Positions 8,090 to 15,527 of a stretch of DNA of 47,933 nucleotides are shown in pieces (position 1 is the stretch's first letter; each line of letters begins with the position of its first letter). Below the pieces are notes generated by a model, which searched no databases, had not been told where the DNA came from, and was given only the letters and a program-made list of their open reading frames with translations. Source of the DNA: Actinomycetota bacterium (GTDB lineage Bacteria; Actinomycetota; Actinomycetes; Streptosporangiales; Streptosporangiaceae); NCBI GenBank assembly GCA_027314595.1, contig DAHVAN010000350.1, positions 1 through 47,933 on the forward strand, written 5' to 3'. The position numbers and the translations under genes were made by a program.

Positions 8090-9655
8090 CTACATCCAAG
8101 ATCGCAGCCACATCCGGGCGAGCCAGGCCGGATCCGAGATCGGGCTCCCCGCGAGCACGGGATACAGGTAGCCGAAATTCAGCGCGACGAGCAGCAGGTA
8201 CGCGCCCGATATCGCCGCGCCCGCGGCGCGCCGCCGCCGTGACGCGCCCGGCGGCCCGAGTACCAGGCCGATGCAGAGCGCGAGCGCCAGGCACAGGAAC
8301 GGCGCGAACGACACCGCGTAGTAGGAGAACTGCGTCCTGGCGGCGAGCAGGAACCAGGGAAGCCACCCCGCCGCGACGCCGTACAGCGCCGCGCCTGCCG
8401 CCCAGTCCCGCCGCAGCCACCACCACACCGCCAGCGCCGGCAGCGCCGCCAGGCCGGCCCACCAGATCGCCGGCGTGCCGACCGCCAGGACGTCCTGCAC
8501 GCAGCCGCCCACCCGCGTGCAGCCCTGCTCGCCGAACTGCGGGGCCGCGTAGTAGAACGGGACCGGCTGCCGCAGCAGCAGCCACGTCCACGGCTGCGAC
8601 GCGTAGGAGTCGGCCGAGTGCAGGCCAAGGCCGTAGGAGAGCATCTGCAGGTGGTACTCATACAGCGAGTACAGGGCGGAGATGACCGGGATGCGGACGC
8701 CGTGGGCGGCGGCGTAGTTCCTGTCCCAGCCGATGGCCGACGCGAACCAGCCGCTCCACGTCGCGAGGTAGGCGACGGCGGCGGTCAGCCACAGCGACGG
8801 CAGCAGCGCCAGGCCGTCGGTGACCAGCGCGCCGTAGACGTGCCGGCCGAATCCGGCGGCGCGCCGCGCCGACATGTCCCACATCAGGCACAGCGGGGCG
8901 AACAGCACCAGGAAGAACAGGCCGTTCCACTTGGACGCGACCGCCAGGCCCAGGCAGAATCCCGCCGCGACGCGCCACCACCGGATGCCAAGACGCGGTC
9001 CGGCCCCGTGCGCCGGCAGACCGGGTGAGCGCGCGGCGAGCCGGGCCCGGGCCTGGTCGCGGTCGATGACCAGGCAGCCGAACCCGGCCAGCACCCAGAA
9101 CATGACGAAGATGTCCAGCATCGCCGTCCGGCTCATGACGAACTCCAGGCCGTCCAGGGCCAGCAGCAGGCCCGCGACGCAGCCGAGCAGGCCCGACCCG
9201 GTCATCCGGCGCGTGATCCGCGCCAGCAGCAGGATGGACGCCGACCCGGCGGCCGCCGCGGCCACCCGCCAGCCGAACGGGTCGAGGCCGAACAGCCACT
9301 CCCCCGCGGCGATCTGGATCTTGCCGAACGGCGGGTGCGCGGCGAACACCCCGCCGTAGGTGAAGATGTTCGCCGTCTTCCCGGCGGGAATCAGCGTGTC
9401 GGTGAAGATGCTGACCGCGTGCTCCGCCCCGTAATGCAAGATCCCCCACGCCTGCGGGACGTAGTAGGTCTCGTCGAAGACGACCGCCCGCGGCGTGGAC
9501 AGGCCGCGGAACCGCAGCCACGCGCCCGCCGCGGTCACCAGCAGCGGTCCCGCCCAGCTCCGCGCGATCCGGCTCCGCGCGATCCGGCTCCGCGCGCCGT
9601 TCCCGCCGGGCGCCTGCTGTCGCGGGGAGGCGGCGCTCGGGTGGCGGGCGCGCAA
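8090..9655 (-). CDS. pmt: Protein O-mannosyltransferase (dolichyl-phosphate-mannose type)
   Basis: Multi-pass membrane glycosyltransferase of the GT39/PMT family, which moves mannose from a polyprenyl-phosphate donor to Ser/Thr of exported proteins. The catalytic first-loop acidic motif is present in FDETYYVPQAWGIL, followed by AAHPPFGK, the typical second-loop segment FVMSRTAMLDIFVMFW, and about ten hydrophobic helices. I place the start at TTG 9655: a GGGAGG site lies six bases upstream and the product is then 521 residues, close to the mycobacterial enzyme. The frame stays open to an ATG at 9763, but that adds an Arg-rich stretch containing small tandem repeats. It heads a cluster that continues with two kinases and a response regulator. 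Confidence 0.9.
   Translation of the reverse strand: MRARHPSAASPRQQAPGGNGARSRIARSRIARSWAGPLLVTAAGAWLRFRGLSTPRAVVFDETYYVPQAWGILHYGAEHAVSIFTDTLIPAGKTANIFTYGGVFAAHPPFGKIQIAAGEWLFGLDPFGWRVAAAAAGSASILLLARITRRMTGSGLLGCVAGLLLALDGLEFVMSRTAMLDIFVMFWVLAGFGCLVIDRDQARARLAARSPGLPAHGAGPRLGIRWWRVAAGFCLGLAVASKWNGLFFLVLFAPLCLMWDMSARRAAGFGRHVYGALVTDGLALLPSLWLTAAVAYLATWSGWFASAIGWDRNYAAAHGVRIPVISALYSLYEYHLQMLSYGLGLHSADSYASQPWTWLLLRQPVPFYYAAPQFGEQGCTRVGGCVQDVLAVGTPAIWWAGLAALPALAVWWWLRRDWAAGAALYGVAAGWLPWFLLAARTQFSYYAVSFAPFLCLALALCIGLVLGPPGASRRRRAAGAAISGAYLLLVALNFGYLYPVLAGSPISDPAWLARMWLRSWM
9558..9597. repeat. 15-bp tandem repeat, 2.7 copies
   Basis: The unit gctccgcgcgatccg occurs twice in full and a third time in part. 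It lies inside the N-terminal coding part of the mannosyltransferase and makes the residues S-R-I-A-R repeat. Copy number could vary by slippage without changing the frame. Confidence 0.85.
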
Positions 9656-9673
9656 CGGGTACCTCCCTCGCAA

Positions 9674-9711
9674 CCGCCGGCGGACCTGAACCCCGCCGGC
9701 GGACCTGAACC
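9674..9711. repeat. 19-bp direct repeat, two perfect copies
   Basis: Two adjacent identical copies of ccgccggcggacctgaacc lie just upstream of the chosen TTG start of the mannosyltransferase gene, in its leader. A 19-base unit is not a multiple of three, which fits the view that this stretch is not coding. Confidence 0.85.
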
Positions 9712-9872
9712 TACGCCGGGCGGCGAGCGGGTCAACACGCTCACCAAAGCCAGCCCCGCGCACCCCGCTGACCTGCCGATACTGCCGCGTGCCTGCCCGG
9801 AGAGCGTGAAAGGTTCACGCCGCGCGGGCGGGCCGGCCCGCGCCCGCCGCACCCTCATGGAAAGGCGTCGAT

Positions 9873-9885
9873 TAACGTATCGTTA
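9873..9885. promoter_or_regulatory. Inverted repeat TAACG-TAT-CGTTA, candidate operator
   Basis: A perfect 5+3+5 inverted repeat in an AT-richer patch of the spacer between the divergent mannosyltransferase cluster and the small conserved gene starting at 9967. Position and form suit a dimeric repressor such as a TetR-type protein. This is an inference; no regulator gene lies beside it. Confidence 0.4.
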
Positions 9886-9966
9886 CGATCGCGCGGCGAG
9901 GGCGCCGGTCCCGCTACGGTAGCCATGCACGTAGCCACCCCCGGCGATAAGGAGAGCAAGCCAGCC

Positions 9967-10410
9967 ATGGCAGCCACGCTTCACGAGATGTTGCTCGCAC
10001 CGCAGGTCCAGCCCCAGGTGGTCGCTGACTGCGAGGCACTGGTCAACCACGAGGTCGGCGACATGTCTGGCATTTCCGGCACAGCGGTCAAGCTCGGGTA
10101 CAAGACGGTGAAGGCCTTCTCCGCCAACTACATTCACGCCATCATCGAGACGCTGCTCCCGCGCATGGCGGACGAGCTTCAGCCCTACTGGGCGGACTTC
10201 AACGCCGCCGGCGGCGGCTCGTTCGGCGACTACCTCGCCAAGCGCGAGGACGAGGTCGGCGAGGCGCTGCTGTCGATCACCGACGAGCGCGGGCGGAACT
10301 CGCAGCGGGCCACGATCGTGCGCGCCTACAACAGCGTGCGCGGCGGCGCCGCCAAGCACGTGAAGGCGGCGCTTCCGCAGGTCGGCGCGCTGGTGCAGAG
10401 GTACGCCTGA
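9967..10410 (+). CDS. Conserved actinobacterial protein (DUF6918-like)
   Basis: 147-residue predicted soluble helical protein. The opening ATLHEMLLAPQVQPQVVADC, the SGISGTAVKLGYKTVKAF helix, the middle PYWADFNAAGG followed by FGDYLAKREDEVGEALL, and the end KHVKAALPQVGALVQRYA match my recollection of a widespread actinobacterial family of unknown function (DUF6918). ATG 9967 gives the usual family N-terminus and has AAGGAG about 12 bases upstream; an in-frame ATG at 9925 would add 14 untypical residues. It diverges from the mannosyltransferase cluster. The last ~25 bases of the gene are copied in the tandem repeat that follows it. No enzymatic motif is visible and I assign no function. Confidence 0.8.
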   Translation: MAATLHEMLLAPQVQPQVVADCEALVNHEVGDMSGISGTAVKLGYKTVKAFSANYIHAIIETLLPRMADELQPYWADFNAAGGGSFGDYLAKREDEVGEALLSITDERGRNSQRATIVRAYNSVRGGAAKHVKAALPQVGALVQRYA

Positions 10411-10508
10411 CGCCCGGCGCCGATGGCCCTGCGCCCGCGCGGCACGCTGGTGCAGGTATGCCTGACGCCCGGCGCCGATGGCCCTGCGCCCGCGCGGCGC
10501 GCTGGTGC
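10384..10508. repeat. ~56-bp tandem duplication of a gene 3' end
   Basis: The last 27 bases of the preceding gene plus the next ~30 bases are repeated immediately downstream (copy 1 from 10384, copy 2 from 10441), with a two-base deletion and a few substitutions; a third partial copy begins at 10496. The second copy no longer belongs to an open gene. This looks like a recent slippage or unequal-crossover duplication. Confidence 0.85.
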
Positions 10509-10624
10509 CGATGAGCTCGCGGCGGGACAGCCGGGCGGGATCGTTCGGGATAAATGAGGTTCTTTCTCCGCTGCGGGCCGGGCGGGCTAATTCCGCGGAG
10601 CAGAATGCCGCTTGTATGGAAGCC

Positions 10625-10659
10625 TTGCCATAGGCAACACTTTGGGGAATTACAACCCC
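10625..10659 (+). promoter_or_regulatory. Leader with two short inverted repeats
   Basis: Within the untranslated leader of the dikinase-like operon, TTGCC-ATA-GGCAA (10625-10637) and GGGG-N8-CCCC (10644-10659) lie in tandem, 24 bases before the GTG start at 10683. The first could be an operator and the second a small RNA hairpin. I see no match to a riboswitch family known to me. Confidence 0.3.
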
Positions 10660-10682
10660 TCAGGGCTGAGGTGAGGCTGAGC

Positions 10683-12437
10683 GTGACTACGCAGGCAGGG
10701 CAGCGGGTCGTCCCGGTGGACGACTTCGTCCGCGAGGAGCTGTACCCTGGATATAAGCAGGCTTTCGGCAGTCAGCCGTTCGTGGCTGGCCCGGTGCGCC
10801 CATTCAGCAAAGCGGACAATGCCCGCTATTGGCTGCGCGACTCATTGCACTTCAGCGAGGGGATGGTGCCGGCCAGCATCGCCCTGCTCGACGACGCCCA
10901 GACCTGGGGGGCGCAGCTGGGCGCGGAGATCGTGGGGGTGCCGCCGACCCGGGGATCGGTCAACCGGCTCGCGGGCACGCACGTCTACATCGGCACCATC
11001 GACGTGGACACCGACTGGCAGGTGCAGTCACGGGCCGCGAGGTTCGGCGAGTACGTCGGGCCGGTGCTGGCCGATTTCAGCCGCTACTGGACCATGCGCG
11101 CCGCCGAGCTGCAGTCCGCCTACGACCACTTCGACGGGCTCGACCTGGCGGGCATGGACCCCGGGCAGCTGTGGGCGACGGTCAAGGACGCGTACGCCTT
11201 CCACCGCAGGGCGTGGTTCATCCACTTCGAGGTCATGTACGTCCTGACCGCCAACTACCTGGCCTTCTACCAGCTCGCGGAGGAGATCGGGCTGGGCGGG
11301 TCCGTCGTGTCCGCGCTGCTGGCCGGCGAGCAGACCTTCTACGGCAGGACCGACGAGGAACTGTGGAAGCTGGCCGGGCGGGCCGGCGACCTGGGCGTCA
11401 CCGCGCCGCTGCTGCATTCGGACCCGGCCGCGATGCGCGGCCAGATCCAGGCGCTGCCGAACGGCAGGCTCTGGTGGAGCGAGTTCGAGGCGTTCCTGCG
11501 GACCTACGGCTGGCGGATGGAGGAGACCTGCAGGATCGACACGCCGTCCTGGGTCGAGGACCCGGCGCCGGCGCTGTACACCATTGGCACGTTCCTGTCC
11601 AAGCCCGCCGGGTTTGACTTCCGCGCGGCCCGCCAGCTGTCGGTGGCCGAGCGCGACGCGCAGATCGAGGCCGCCAGGCGCGCGGTCAACGGGGCGGACC
11701 TGCAGCGCTTCAACGAGGCGCTCGCGAGCAACCAGGCGGCCAACTTCGCCTGGTGGAACGAGGAGCACAACTACCTGATCGACAGGCGCGCCGCCATCCC
11801 GGTCCGCCGGGCCACCCTGGAGCTGGGCGCGCGGCTGGCCGGGCAGGGGCGGATCGAACGGCCCGACGACCTGTTCTTCCTGTTCAAGCCCGAACTGTTC
11901 GCCGCTCTCGACGGCGGGACGGCGAGCTGGCCCGACCTGGCGGCGATGGTGCCCGACCGGCGCGCGTACTTCCAGGAGTGGCGGCGCAAGGGGCCCGGGC
12001 TGCCGACGATGCTCGGCACCATCCCCGACACGGTGCCCGACCCGATCATGATCGAGGTGTTCGGCCTGTCCGGGCACTTCCTGCAGACCCTCAAGGGCGG
12101 CGCCGCCGACGTGGCGCAGCTGCGCGGCTTCCCGGCGTCCAAGGGCATCGCCGAAGGCGTCGCGCGGGTGATCACCACGGTCACCGAACTGCACAAGGTC
12201 GAACCGGGAGAGATCCTGGTCTGCGGCGGGACGACGACGGAGTGGACCCCGGTGTTCGGCATCATCAAGGCCTGCGTCTGCGACACCGGGGGGAGCCTGA
12301 CCCACGCGGCGATCGTCAGCCGCGAGTACGGCATCCCCTGCGTGGTCGGCACGGCGGCGGCCACGCAGACGATCAAGACCGGCGATCGCCTGCGGGTAGA
12401 CGGAAGGCAGGGCACGGTGCAGGTCCTGGGCTCGTGA
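10683..12437 (+). CDS. PEP-synthase-like subunit with phospho-His swivel domain
   Basis: 584-residue protein. The C-terminal ~100 residues are the mobile phosphohistidine domain of PEP synthase/pyruvate phosphate dikinase: GEILVCGGTTTEWTPVF, then TGGSLTHAAIVSREYGIPCV with His 541 as the expected phosphate carrier. The preceding ~470 residues are a helical region without the ATP-grasp domain. Size and layout match the alpha subunit of phenylphosphate synthase (about 70 kDa), which carries the His and the substrate site. The ATP-binding half is the next gene, joined by a GTGA overlap. GTG 10683 is preceded by GGTGAGG; the frame is open to 10554 but those 43 residues look like leader. Expected chemistry is ATP to AMP plus phosphate with transfer of phosphate to an unidentified acceptor. 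Confidence 0.85.
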   Translation: MTTQAGQRVVPVDDFVREELYPGYKQAFGSQPFVAGPVRPFSKADNARYWLRDSLHFSEGMVPASIALLDDAQTWGAQLGAEIVGVPPTRGSVNRLAGTHVYIGTIDVDTDWQVQSRAARFGEYVGPVLADFSRYWTMRAAELQSAYDHFDGLDLAGMDPGQLWATVKDAYAFHRRAWFIHFEVMYVLTANYLAFYQLAEEIGLGGSVVSALLAGEQTFYGRTDEELWKLAGRAGDLGVTAPLLHSDPAAMRGQIQALPNGRLWWSEFEAFLRTYGWRMEETCRIDTPSWVEDPAPALYTIGTFLSKPAGFDFRAARQLSVAERDAQIEAARRAVNGADLQRFNEALASNQAANFAWWNEEHNYLIDRRAAIPVRRATLELGARLAGQGRIERPDDLFFLFKPELFAALDGGTASWPDLAAMVPDRRAYFQEWRRKGPGLPTMLGTIPDTVPDPIMIEVFGLSGHFLQTLKGGAADVAQLRGFPASKGIAEGVARVITTVTELHKVEPGEILVCGGTTTEWTPVFGIIKACVCDTGGSLTHAAIVSREYGIPCVVGTAAATQTIKTGDRLRVDGRQGTVQVLGS

Positions 12438-13582
12438 CGGCGGACGCGGGCGCGCGGGCGGGCGGCGGCGCCCCGGCTTCCACGGCCGGGGCCGTCGTCC
12501 TGGACCTGGGCGACATCCGCATCGCGGACGCGCCCCGGGTGGGGCCGAAGGTCGCGCGGCTCGGCCAGCTCGCCGTGGCCGGCTGGCCGGTGCCCGACGG
12601 CTACGCGGTCACCGCGGACGCGCTCGGCAGGTGGCTGCCCGCCGCGGCCAGGGCGGAGCTGACGGCGATGTTCGCCGAGTCCGGCACGGACGCCGACCTG
12701 CACCGGCTGGCGGTGCGGGCGCAGGCGCTCATCGAGGCCCAGCCGCTGCCGGGGTGGCTGTCTGCGGCGGTGGGCTCGGCGCACGAGCGGCTGCGCCAGC
12801 GCACCGGCCTCGGGGAGGGCCTGCGCGTGGCGGTGCGGTCGAGCGCCGTCGGCGAGGACGGCTCGCGCGCCAGCTTCGCCGGCCAGTACGCCACCTACCT
12901 CGGCGTCCAGGACACCGCCGACGTGCTGCACCACATCCGCAAGTGCTGGGCGAGCGGGTTCGCCGCGCACGCGCTGCACTACCGCCGCCGCCTGTCCGCC
13001 GGCCAGTTCTCCGAGGACGACCTGGCGGTCGGGGTGCTCGAGCTGGTGGACGTGCGGTCCGCGGGCGTGGTGTTCACCATCGACCCGGTCAGCGGCGACC
13101 GGTCCCTGATGGTCGTGGAGGCCAACTGGGGGTTCGGCGAGAGCGTCGTGGCCGGGCACGTCACGCCCGACCAGTGGGTCGTGGACAAGGCCAGCGGCGC
13201 CATCGTGCGGCGGGTCACCGGGGCCAAGTACGTGTGGTCGGCCTTGGATCCTTCGGCGGGGAAAGTGGTGCTCTCGCCGCTGCCCGGCGAGCTTGGCGAG
13301 CGGCCCTGCCTGGACGACGACGAGGTGCGCTACCTGTGCGCCAAGGCGGCGCAGATCGAGCGGGACGAGGGCGTGCCGCAGGACGTGGAGTGGGCGATCG
13401 CCCGCGACAGGCCGCTGCCGGCCAGCGTGTTCATCCTGCAGCACCGCCCCGAGACGACCTGGGGCGACGCGCCGGCGCCGGCCGGGCCGGCACAGCCGCC
13501 CGCGGCGCCGTCGGCGCCGGCCGGGGCGTGGGACCCGGTCCAGTACGCGCTGCGCAACGTGTTCAAGGTGCCCGGCAGGTGA
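12434..13582 (+). CDS. ATP-binding subunit of PEP-synthase-like dikinase
   Basis: 382-residue protein corresponding to the N-terminal PEP/pyruvate-binding ATP-grasp domain (PF01326 type). Visible motifs are VGPKVARLGQLAVAGWPVPD, VAVRSSAVGEDGSRASFAGQ (nucleotide loop), GVVFTIDPVSGDRSLMVVEA, NWGFGESVVAG and the closing QDVEWAI...FILQHRPETTWG. It lacks the swivel His domain, which is in the preceding gene, so the pair forms one enzyme in two chains, as in phenylphosphate synthase alpha/beta. The start at GTG 12434 overlaps the upstream stop by four bases; the longer open frame is antisense-type noise inside gene one. It in turn overlaps the phosphatase gene. A Pro/Ala-rich tail of ~40 residues ends the protein. 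Confidence 0.87.
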   Translation: MTADAGARAGGGAPASTAGAVVLDLGDIRIADAPRVGPKVARLGQLAVAGWPVPDGYAVTADALGRWLPAAARAELTAMFAESGTDADLHRLAVRAQALIEAQPLPGWLSAAVGSAHERLRQRTGLGEGLRVAVRSSAVGEDGSRASFAGQYATYLGVQDTADVLHHIRKCWASGFAAHALHYRRRLSAGQFSEDDLAVGVLELVDVRSAGVVFTIDPVSGDRSLMVVEANWGFGESVVAGHVTPDQWVVDKASGAIVRRVTGAKYVWSALDPSAGKVVLSPLPGELGERPCLDDDEVRYLCAKAAQIERDEGVPQDVEWAIARDRPLPASVFILQHRPETTWGDAPAPAGPAQPPAAPSAPAGAWDPVQYALRNVFKVPGR

Positions 13583-14385
13583 CCGGGCGGGCCGGGCATG
13601 CCCCGGCGGTCGCGGTGGCGCAGGCCGCGGCGCGGGCCGGCGCGGCCGCGCTGGCCATTGCCGCCGAAGGCGACCTGCGCATCTGCTACAAGGACGCCCG
13701 CGCCAACCTGGTCACCGTCGCCGACCGCCGGTCCCAGGACGCGGTCACCAGCGTCATCCGCGACAGCTTCCCCGGGCACGCGATCGTCGGCGAGGAGGGC
13801 GCCGCCGGGGATCCTGACGCGGCCGACGTCTGGTACGTCGACCCGCTCGACGGCACCACGAACTTCGCGCACGGCCTGCCGTTCTACTGCGTGTCGGTCG
13901 CGCTGCGCAGCGGCGGCGAAACCGTCGCCGGGGCCGTCTACGACGTGCCGCGCGATGAGATGTTCGCCGCGTCAAGGGGCGGCGGCGCCACCGTCAACGG
14001 CGAGCCGGTCGGCGTCTCCGCCGTCGGCCGGCTGGACCGCGCGCTCGTCGTCGCGCAGGCCCAGTCCGTCGACCCCGCCGAGATCAGGGCCTACGCCGAC
14101 CTCGTCGGGCGGCTGATGAGCGTGGCCGGCGGGCTGCGCTCGCTGGGATCGCCCGCGCTCACGCTGTGCGCCATAGCCGCGGGCCGCCTTGAGGCCTACT
14201 GCGAGCACGCGATGGACGCCTGGGACATCGCCGCCGGCCAGCTCATCCTCGAGGAGGCGGGCGGCCTGCTCACCAGGTTCGACGGCAGGCCGCACCGCAC
14301 CGCCGACCGCGCGGACGTCGTGGCGAGCAACGGCGCCGTGCATACCGAACTGCTCGTCGTCCTGAAGGGAGCAAGCATCACGTGA
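13579..14385 (+). CDS. Inositol-monophosphatase-family phosphatase
   Basis: 268-residue Mg-dependent, lithium-sensitive-type phosphatase. All metal-site motifs are present: VTVADRRSQDAV, IVGEEGAAG, the signature WYVDPLDGTTNFAHG and near the end MDAWDIAAGQLILEEAGG. The family covers inositol-1-phosphate, fructose-1,6-bisphosphate, histidinol-phosphate and nucleotide 3'-phosphate phosphatases; the sequence does not separate these by eye. It is the third gene of a four-gene operon, with GTGA overlaps at both ends (GTG 13579 on the upstream stop; its own stop on the next GTG). In context it probably removes a phosphate from, or recycles, the product of the dikinase-like pair. Confidence 0.88.
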   Translation: MTGRAGHAPAVAVAQAAARAGAAALAIAAEGDLRICYKDARANLVTVADRRSQDAVTSVIRDSFPGHAIVGEEGAAGDPDAADVWYVDPLDGTTNFAHGLPFYCVSVALRSGGETVAGAVYDVPRDEMFAASRGGGATVNGEPVGVSAVGRLDRALVVAQAQSVDPAEIRAYADLVGRLMSVAGGLRSLGSPALTLCAIAAGRLEAYCEHAMDAWDIAAGQLILEEAGGLLTRFDGRPHRTADRADVVASNGAVHTELLVVLKGASIT

Positions 14386-15422
14386 GCAGCTACCAGTACC
14401 CGGCCGCGCTGCCGGTCACCACCACCGGAGGATGGGCACGGCCAGGCTGGTGGGACATACTCGCGGAGGCGGACTCCGAGGGCCGCTTCGGCCCGGCGGA
14501 CCGCAGGGAACTCTTCGACGACTACTGCCGCCTGGCCATCCAGGACCAGGAGCAGGCGGGCCTGGACATCCTCACCGACGGCGAGCACCGCCGGCTCGGC
14601 TGGATCGAGGGCATCACCGGCTCGATGCGCGGCCTGGCGCCGCGGCCCTCACCGCGCAAGCTCGGGGCGATCGGCTGGGACATGCTCCCGGTGTACGAGG
14701 TGCGGCGGCCGCTCGATGAGATCGAGTCCATCTGGGACTACACCAGCGAGTACCGGTTCCTGCGGGCCCGCACCGGCCGCCGGCCCAAGATGGGGATGCC
14801 CGGCCCTTACGGCATAACGACCGAACTGGACTTCAGCCCTGTCTACCGTACCCGCCGCGAATGCGCTGCGGCCCTCGTGCCCGCCATCAGGCAGGACATC
14901 CTCAACCTCGTGGCGGCCGGCTGCGACTACATACAGATCGAGGAGCCGCTGACGCCCTCGCACGCGGCCGAGGACAGGACGCCGGAAAACCTGGTCGAGG
15001 TCATCAACAAGGTCGTGGACGGGATCAGCGGGTGCACGTTCGTGGTGCACATCTGCTTCGGCTCCTTCCGGCGGCTGCCGTACGCCAAGCGCACCTACCG
15101 CTGGCTGTTCCCCACGCTGCTCGACGCCAACGTGCACGGGTTCAGCCTGGAGTTCGGCGCGCGGGAGATGGCCGAGATCGACCTGGTCGGCGAATGGGAC
15201 CGGGACCGCATCCTGTCGGCCGGGCTCATCGACATCAAGACGCACTACTCCGAGACCCCCGAGGACATTATCGAGCGCGTCAGGGCCTGCCTGGAATTCC
15301 GCGATGCGGAACACCTCGAAATCTCAACTGATTGCGGGCTTCGCCGGGTCCCGCGCTATCTTGCGATCAGCAAGATGTCGGCGGCCGCGGAGGCGGCCCG
15401 CCGCTTGCGGGAAAGCGGCTGA
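14382..15422 (+). CDS. MetE-like zinc methyl/alkyl transferase, second copy
   Basis: 346-residue protein of the MetE C-terminal-domain family. It opens YQYPAALPVTTTGGWARPGW and has GLDILTDGEHRR, CDYIQIEEPL, the probable zinc ligands His in VVHICFGSF, Glu in FSLEFGAREM and Cys in ISTDCGLRRV. Like the copy at 2997-4208 it lacks the N-terminal half of methionine synthase, and the two are clearly divergent. It closes the dikinase/phosphatase operon with a GTGA overlap, so it probably acts on the same metabolite, for example moving a methyl or larger alkyl group to a thiol. Substrate is not deducible. Confidence 0.85.
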   Translation: MSSYQYPAALPVTTTGGWARPGWWDILAEADSEGRFGPADRRELFDDYCRLAIQDQEQAGLDILTDGEHRRLGWIEGITGSMRGLAPRPSPRKLGAIGWDMLPVYEVRRPLDEIESIWDYTSEYRFLRARTGRRPKMGMPGPYGITTELDFSPVYRTRRECAAALVPAIRQDILNLVAAGCDYIQIEEPLTPSHAAEDRTPENLVEVINKVVDGISGCTFVVHICFGSFRRLPYAKRTYRWLFPTLLDANVHGFSLEFGAREMAEIDLVGEWDRDRILSAGLIDIKTHYSETPEDIIERVRACLEFRDAEHLEISTDCGLRRVPRYLAISKMSAAAEAARRLRESG

Positions 15423-15479
15423 CCGAATGCGCCGGGCGTTTTCCCCGCACCGTTGACAGCCATCGCGGTAATATACACA

Positions 15480-15517
15480 CTGCTTTTTACACGCGCATGA
15501 GCGCGTGTAAAAAGCAG
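15480..15517. promoter_or_regulatory. Perfect 17-bp hairpin touching the ribosome site
   Basis: Arms 15480-15496 and 15501-15517 are exact reverse complements with a four-base loop ATGA. The right arm ends inside the AGGAGGTG ribosome site (15516-15523) of the membrane-protein gene starting at 15528. There is no following U-run, so it is not a standard terminator. It could be a long operator or an RNA structure controlling translation. A TTGACA-like hexamer lies at 15453-15458. Confidence 0.75.
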
Positions 15518-15527
15518 GAGGTGCCAC

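Noticed and set aside
10554..10682. Upstream extension of the swivel-domain dikinase subunit
   Set aside because: The extra 43 residues are not family-like and cover inverted repeats and the ribosome site for GTG 10683.
15453..15474. TTGACA plus TAATAT as a promoter for the membrane-protein gene
   Set aside because: The two hexamers are only ten bases apart, too close for a standard sigma-70 promoter; TTGACA is mentioned only as a possible element.
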